Origin: Curvibacter gracilis ATCC BAA-807
GTDB lineage: Bacteria; Pseudomonadota; Gammaproteobacteria; Burkholderiales; Burkholderiaceae_C
Length of the DNA: 64,000 bases
Direction: 5' to 3'
NCBI RefSeq assembly: GCF_000518645.1
Contig: NZ_JADZ01000005.1
Span: 337,704 to 401,703, forward strand
Shown here: positions 59,565-64,000 of the stretch, piece by piece
Numbering within the stretch: the stretch's first letter is position 1
Layout: every line of letters begins with the position of its first letter
The notes under the pieces: generated by a model
The model's database searches: none
What the model was told of the DNA's origin: nothing
The model's input: the letters and a program-made list of their open reading frames with translations, nothing else
Program-made: the position numbers and the translations under genes

Positions 59565-62557
59565 CAGGCGCTCCCGAGCGCCGCGGCCTGGGCCTGAGCG
59601 CCCGCCTGCAGGCGCCGCAGGTCATCGACGATGCCGCGCTGCGCGCTGATGCTCAGATCGATCACCTCGCGCGCCTGGGCCACGTAGTAGGCCAGTTGCT
59701 CGTCGCTGCGCGCCATCGACTGGGTGATGGCGCTCTCGACCCGTTGCAGGCCTTCGGCCAGCTTCTCGTTGCTGCTGCTGAACAACTGCACCCCCTGGTG
59801 GAAGGCCTCGCCCAGGCTGGACAGCTCGATCGCCCCGCCGCGCAGGTGCACGGCCAGGTCTTCGGCCCGCAGGGCATGGCTGCTCAGGGTCTCGGTGAAC
59901 TGCTGGCCGGCCTGGCCCAGCGTGCCCAGGGCCTGGCCCAGCAGGGCCTGCACGCTGTCGCGCTGCTCGGCCGAGGCCTGCTCCAGGCTCAGCAGCAGCT
60001 GGTTCAGGCGCTCCATCAGGCTGCTGCGCTCCTGCAGGGCCTGTTGATCGCGCTGGTCCAGGGCGCCCATCTGCTCGCGCACCTGGGCCAGCAGCGCGGT
60101 GGCGGCCTGCGGCACCTCGGCGGCGCTTTGCATCAGGCGCGCCATCGGGGCCTCCAGGGTCTGGCCCAGGGTGGCCAGCTGGCTGGCCAGGGCCGCCTGC
60201 AGATCGCCCAGGCGCTGCACTGCGGCGTCGCCGCGGCGCGCTTCGTCGTCGCGCAGGGCGCCCAGCTCCTGGCGCCACAGCGCCGCCAGTTGGTCCATGC
60301 GTTCGCCCTGCTGCTGCAGCCAGCGCTCTTCAGCGGCGCTGCGGGCCAGGCTCAATTCGTCCTGGCGGGCCACCAGGGCCGCCATGTCGGCCAGGGTGCG
60401 GCGTGCCTGCTCAGCACTGCGCTCGCCCAGCTCGCCCGCGGTCTTCTCCAGGGTCTGGCACAGCTGCTGCTGGCCGGCCAAGGCCTGCTCGCCCACGCGC
60501 TGCCACTCGGCCTGCAAGGTACCGGCCATGCTGCCCAGGGCCTGCGACCAGGCGGCCAGGCGCTGCCGGTCGGCCGCCTCCTGCTCGGCCTGGGAGCGGA
60601 TCTCGGCCTCGGAGCGGGCCTGGGCCAGCGCATCGAGCCGGCTCAGCAGGCGGCTGGTCTCGGCCAGGGTCTGGCGGGCTTGCTCGGCACTGCGTTCGGC
60701 GATGGTGGCCGCCGTCTTTTCCAGGGTCTGGCTCAGGGCCTGTTGTTGCGCCAGGGCCTGTTCGCCCACACGCTGCCACTCGCCTTGCAGGCTTTGCGCC
60801 ACCGAGCCCAGGGCCTGGCCCCAGGCCTCCAGCCGCTGCCGGTCGGCCGCCACCTGCTCGGCCTGGGCCTGCGCTTCGGCATCGAGGCGCGACTGGGCCA
60901 GCTGTTCAAAACGGGCCACCAATTGCTCCAGGTCGGCCCGGGTGCGGGCGGACTGCTCGGCACTGCGCTCGCCGATGGCGGCCGCCGTCTGCTCCAGCGT
61001 GTGGCTCAAGGCTTGTTGCTGCGCCAGGGCCTGTTCGCCCACACGCTGCCACTCGCCCTGCAGGCTTTGCGCCACCGAGCCCAGGGCCTGGCCCCAGGCC
61101 TCCAGCCGCTGCCGGTCGGCCGCCACCTGCTCGGCCTGCGCCTGGGCCTCGGCATCGAGCCGGGCCTGGGCCAGCTGTTCGAAGCGGGCCACCACCTGGT
61201 CCAGATCGCTGCGGATGCGGCCGGCCTGCTCGGCATGGCGCTCATCCAGGCGGATGGCGGTGGTCTCGAGGGTGCTGCAGACCGCTTGCTGCTGGGCCAG
61301 TTGCTGGGCCCCCAGTTGCCGCCACTCGGCCTGCAAGGCCTGGGTCATGCCGTCCAGGCCCTGGGCCCAGGCCTGCAGACGCTGCTGATCGGCCTGGGCC
61401 TGTTCGCCGCGCGACTGGCGCAGGGCCTCGTGCACGCCGTCGACCAGGCTCAGCGAGCGCTGCTCGAAGCCGGCCGTGAAGGCGTTCAGGCTCTGGTCCA
61501 GCCCCTGCATCAATTGGGCGCCGGTCTGGGCCTGCTGCTGCAAGGCCTGCTGCCAGTGGGCCGCCACCTGGCCCACGGTGGCACTGAACTGCGCCGACAG
61601 GCCCTCGGCCTGCTGCTGCGCCACCTCGCCCAGGCGCTGGTGCAGTTGCCCGGCCTGCTGCGCGATGTCGGCCATGGCGGCCTGCACCACGGGCTGGATG
61701 CTTTCGCCCGCCGCCCGGGCGCCGGCGCTCAGGCTGTCCTGCAGCGAGCGGCCCACGGCCTGGGCCAGATCGGTGTAGGCCGTGCCGGCCTGGCGGTGGA
61801 ACTGCTCCTGGCGGGCCAGCAGTTGCTCATTCAGGCGCTCGCTGCGCTGCTCCAGCTGCTCCATCAAGGCCTCCAGGCGCTCGGCCACCACCGGCAGGGC
61901 CTGGGATTGGCCTTGCAGCGCCTTGTAGGTCTGCTCGCGCTGGTGGCCCAGCGAGAAGGGGCGCAGCACATCGGCCACGCGGCTGTCCAGCAGGCGCGAC
62001 ACCTGCAGGCGCTCGCGCCGGCTCAGTGCCGACAGCAGGCCCAGCATGGCCGAGGCTGCCACACCGGCCACCGAGGTGCCAAACGACAGGCCCAGGCCCT
62101 TGATGGGCGCGGCCAGGGCGCTGCGGATGGCCTGCAGATCGGTCGAGCCCTCCAGCGCGAACACGGCCCCCTTGAAGGTGATCACCATGCCCAAGAAGGT
62201 GCCCAGCATGCCCAGCATCACCAGCAAACCCACCAGGTAGGGCGTGAGGGCCAGGCCCGGCAAAGCGGCGCGTTCGCCCTCCACCCGCAGGCGCACGGCA
62301 TGGCGCAGCGCCAGCGGCACCTGCTGCAGCCAGCCGGCCAGCTCGGCCGGGGCCTGGGTCAGGCCCTCCAACGCCTCTTGCAAGGCCTGCGTGGCAGCCC
62401 TGAAGCGGCGGACCTCCAAGGCCCCCAACAGGTACACCGCGGCGATCACGCCGGTCATCGACAAAGCCACCCAGCTCGACCCGACAAAACCCCAGGCCAC
62501 CCAGCCCACGCTCAACAGCCCCGTGACAAAGGCCAACGCAAAAACAAACCTGTTCAT
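59564..62557 (-). CDS. DUF802 protein, MotA/ExbB-like channel with giant repeat tail
   Basis: This 997-aa protein starts with two membrane segments (about residues 3-45), then a pair around LVGLLVMLGMLGTFLGMVITF and LGLSFGTSVAGVAASAMLGLL. That is the MotA/TolQ/ExbB/ZorA channel pattern. The rest (about 250-997) is a cytoplasmic coiled-coil tail, with four repeats of 91 residues in the middle and a DUF802-type end. The long tail behind a MotA-like channel resembles Zorya ZorA in layout. Start 62557 overlaps the DUF3348 stop (ATGA). It probably forms an ion-driven complex with the OmpA partner; the task is unknown. Confidence 0.85.
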   Translation of the reverse strand: MNRFVFALAFVTGLLSVGWVAWGFVGSSWVALSMTGVIAAVYLLGALEVRRFRAATQALQEALEGLTQAPAELAGWLQQVPLALRHAVRLRVEGERAALPGLALTPYLVGLLVMLGMLGTFLGMVITFKGAVFALEGSTDLQAIRSALAAPIKGLGLSFGTSVAGVAASAMLGLLSALSRRERLQVSRLLDSRVADVLRPFSLGHQREQTYKALQGQSQALPVVAERLEALMEQLEQRSERLNEQLLARQEQFHRQAGTAYTDLAQAVGRSLQDSLSAGARAAGESIQPVVQAAMADIAQQAGQLHQRLGEVAQQQAEGLSAQFSATVGQVAAHWQQALQQQAQTGAQLMQGLDQSLNAFTAGFEQRSLSLVDGVHEALRQSRGEQAQADQQRLQAWAQGLDGMTQALQAEWRQLGAQQLAQQQAVCSTLETTAIRLDERHAEQAGRIRSDLDQVVARFEQLAQARLDAEAQAQAEQVAADRQRLEAWGQALGSVAQSLQGEWQRVGEQALAQQQALSHTLEQTAAAIGERSAEQSARTRADLEQLVARFEQLAQSRLDAEAQAQAEQVAADRQRLEAWGQALGSVAQSLQGEWQRVGEQALAQQQALSQTLEKTAATIAERSAEQARQTLAETSRLLSRLDALAQARSEAEIRSQAEQEAADRQRLAAWSQALGSMAGTLQAEWQRVGEQALAGQQQLCQTLEKTAGELGERSAEQARRTLADMAALVARQDELSLARSAAEERWLQQQGERMDQLAALWRQELGALRDDEARRGDAAVQRLGDLQAALASQLATLGQTLEAPMARLMQSAAEVPQAATALLAQVREQMGALDQRDQQALQERSSLMERLNQLLLSLEQASAEQRDSVQALLGQALGTLGQAGQQFTETLSSHALRAEDLAVHLRGGAIELSSLGEAFHQGVQLFSSSNEKLAEGLQRVESAITQSMARSDEQLAYYVAQAREVIDLSISAQRGIVDDLRRLQAGAQAQAAALGSA
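60350..61450. repeat. Four 273-bp in-frame tandem repeats in the DUF802 gene
   Basis: Segments reading (minus strand) QRLEAWGQALG, SVAQSLQGEW and RVGEQALAQQQAL recur at exact 273-bp steps: the same site lies at 60488, 60761, 61034 and, more diverged, 61307. The copies at 60761 and 61034 are nearly identical over 100 bp. The period is 91 codons, and borders are approximate. Confidence 0.9.
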
Positions 62558-63384
62558 TGAATTCTTTTCTCGATTTCGTTGCCGAAAGCTTCCATCAAGC
62601 CCACCACCGGCTGCAGCCGGACCTCCAACTCGGCCACCAGGGCCTCCTGCCACTCGCGGCTGAAGCCGTGCAGCCAGCCGCCCGGCCGCCATTCAGCGCC
62701 CGGCGCAGTGGCCGCATCCGGCGGCTGCGCTGCCCGGCTGGCCTCATGGGCCTGGCGCAACTGGTCGAAGCGGCGCTCCAGCAGTGGGCTCACCCGACCC
62801 AGCAGTTGCTGCCGCCGGGCGTCAATCATCTTGTCCATCGCAGCGTCCAGCGCAGCCAGCTGCTGCAGCCGCGGCGTGGAGGCGCTCAGCACCTGGCGCA
62901 CATGGGCCCGCAGGGAGGCGATTTTCGTCTCCATCTGGCGCTGTTGATCGAGGTAACGCTGCTGAAATGCGGCATAAGTCCCCTCCCCGCCCGGCAAGTC
63001 GGTCTGGTCAACGTACTTGCTCATGCCCGCCGGCAGGCGCATGCCCGGCAGCGAGGCGGGCCCCTGGCCGGCCGCCGCCGACGCCACGGCCGCTGCATTC
63101 ACATCGGCCAGCCCCCGCATCAGGCTGCCACGCACCCGCTCCAGCAGCTTCTTCAGGGCGGCCAGCTGGGCTTCGGTGGGCGGGGTCGCGGGGGCACCGG
63201 TCCCGTCGGCCAGGGCCTGGAGCTGCTGCTGCACACCGCGCAGGGTGATGGCGTCGAACGCGCTGAGCCACTGGCTCAGGCGCTCGGCAAAATCGCGCTC
63301 TGCCCCCCCGGAAACAGGCCCTGGCACGCCGGCACGCTCGGCCAGCAGGCGGACCAGCGCAGAGCTGGTGAAATTCGTTTGCAA
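62554..63384 (-). CDS. DUF3348 protein
   Basis: This 276-aa helical protein is of the DUF3348 family, which I know from beta-proteobacteria next to DUF802 genes. Visible parts are NFTSSALVRLLAERAG at the start, and later DFAERLSQWLSAFDAI and GTYAAFQQRYLDQQRQMETKI. The start is unclear: no good ATG exists, and a TTG at 63384 gives the family's usual QTNFTSSALVRLL start, so I used it. It is the first gene of the DUF3348-DUF802-OmpA-DUF2894 operon. Confidence 0.75.
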   Translation of the reverse strand: MQTNFTSSALVRLLAERAGVPGPVSGGAERDFAERLSQWLSAFDAITLRGVQQQLQALADGTGAPATPPTEAQLAALKKLLERVRGSLMRGLADVNAAAVASAAAGQGPASLPGMRLPAGMSKYVDQTDLPGGEGTYAAFQQRYLDQQRQMETKIASLRAHVRQVLSASTPRLQQLAALDAAMDKMIDARRQQLLGRVSPLLERRFDQLRQAHEASRAAQPPDAATAPGAEWRPGGWLHGFSREWQEALVAELEVRLQPVVGLMEAFGNEIEKRIQ

Positions 63385-63552
63385 CTGAAAAAGTCTCGTC
63401 TTCTTGTGTGGCCTGCACCCGGCAAGCCCCTTGGGGACGCAGGCCGAACCGGGCCCTTGCCCTGCCCCGCACCCGGGCGGCAAAAAGGTGAGATTGTCTT
63501 ACAGACTGCGCCCCTGCCCGCCAAGCCGGGTTCGGGCAGGCGCGAGCCCGGC

Positions 63553-64000
63553 TCAGACAGCGGCCAGACGGAAGCGGTCCACCGCCTCGGCCAGGTGGTG
63601 GGCCTCGTGCTGCAAGGCCTGGGCGGCGGCCGTGCTGTCCTGCACGCGGCGGGTGTTTTCACGGGTCACCTCGTCGAGTTGGCCGATGGCCCCATTGACG
63701 CTCTCGATGCCCTGGCTTTGCGAGGCGGTGGAATCGCTGATCTGCCGGATCGCCTCGGACACCTGGGCCACGCCGGCCACGATCTCGCGCATGGTCTGGC
63801 CGGCATCGGTCACCAGGCGCGAGCCGGCCTCCACCCGTTCCACACTGCCGCCGATCAGGCTCTTGATCTCGCGCGCGGCGGCGGCCGAGCGCTGGGCCAG
63901 GGTGCGCACCTCGCCCGCCACCACGGCAAAACCGCGCCCGTCCTCGCCCGCACGGGCCGCTTCGACGGCGGCATTGAGGGCCAGGATGTTGGTCTGGAAG
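63553..64000 (-). CDS. Methyl-accepting chemotaxis protein (C-terminal part, cut by window end)
   Basis: Only the last 148 codons are in the window; the gene enters from the right edge. The signalling tip is visible as [20 protein letters not shown], followed by [17 protein letters not shown] and the descending helix to the stop. It would relay signals to CheA/CheW. Its sensor domain and length are unknown. Confidence 0.93.
   Translation of the reverse strand, partial: FQTNILALNAAVEAARAGEDGRGFAVVAGEVRTLAQRSAAAAREIKSLIGGSVERVEAGSRLVTDAGQTMREIVAGVAQVSEAIRQISDSTASQSQGIESVNGAIGQLDEVTRENTRRVQDSTAAAQALQHEAHHLAEAVDRFRLAAV

Noticed and set aside
59696-62560. 954-codon frame antisense to the DUF802 gene
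   Set aside because: It mirrors the coiled-coil repeats on the other strand, with Leu/Gly/Gln bias and no recognisable domain.
58204-63384. Complete Zorya system
   Set aside because: The ZorA/ZorB-like pair is present only as architecture; there is no ZorC, ZorD helicase or ZorE nuclease, and the partner DUFs are chromosomal Burkholderiales families.

Overview
The window is high-GC bacterial DNA from a betaproteobacterium, most likely order Burkholderiales. The evidence is the DUF3348-DUF802-OmpA-DUF2894 cluster at the right end, the ilvD and katG protein types, and the abundance of cyclic-di-GMP and two-component proteins. No species can be named from the sequence. The window splits cleanly in two: an integrated genomic island (about 82-33932) and ordinary chromosome (about 33933-64000).

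The island is bounded by a 14-bp direct repeat (82-95 and 33919-33932) that matches the 3' end of a tRNA-Ser gene. A TGGTACAC pair with 13-bp spacing lies just inside each end. It carries a tyrosine recombinase (201-1886), a small protein plus ParB (2072-3512), a RadC/JAB-type protein, a run of small unknown genes on the minus strand (4508-9697) that includes a tandem duplication, and a hairpin-dense non-coding stretch (10031-10600) ahead of a putative replication-relaxation gene. No conjugation genes are visible.

The right two thirds of the island (11696-32441) is one large defence locus on the minus strand. In transcription order it reads: C5-cytosine DNA methyltransferase, drmD SNF2-type helicase, drmMI adenine methyltransferase, a 64-aa protein, a GHKL/HSP90-like ATPase, a Rossmann-fold protein, an AspBHI-like (modified-DNA-dependent) restriction endonuclease, drmA helicase, drmB (DUF1998), drmC (phospholipase-D fold), and a 561-aa protein with a PD-(D/E)xK-like QxK motif. 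This is a class 1 DISARM system with a four-gene insertion between drmMI and drmA, an extra nuclease-like gene at the end, and a cytosine methylase of the type used by class 2 DISARM. Most junctions overlap or nearly touch, so translation is probably coupled. A frameshifted remnant of a UvrD/AddA-type nuclease and a GNAT/70-aa gene pair close the island.

The chromosomal part starts with a perfect terminator right after the tRNA remnant. It then holds an EAL phosphodiesterase, ilvD, katG, a GGDEF-EAL protein translationally coupled to a metallo-beta-lactamase-fold protein, an MFS exporter, a FlxA-like protein, an HD-GYP response regulator with a histidine phosphatase and a 1455-aa hybrid kinase, a convergent four-gene phosphorelay operon (three kinases and a receiver), and a motor-like DUF3348-DUF802-OmpA-DUF2894 operon with MotA/MotB-type ion-channel features. 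A chemotaxis receptor is cut by the window edge. Three predicted cyclic-di-GMP enzymes and four sensor kinases lie within 24 kb, which makes this a signalling-rich chromosomal region.
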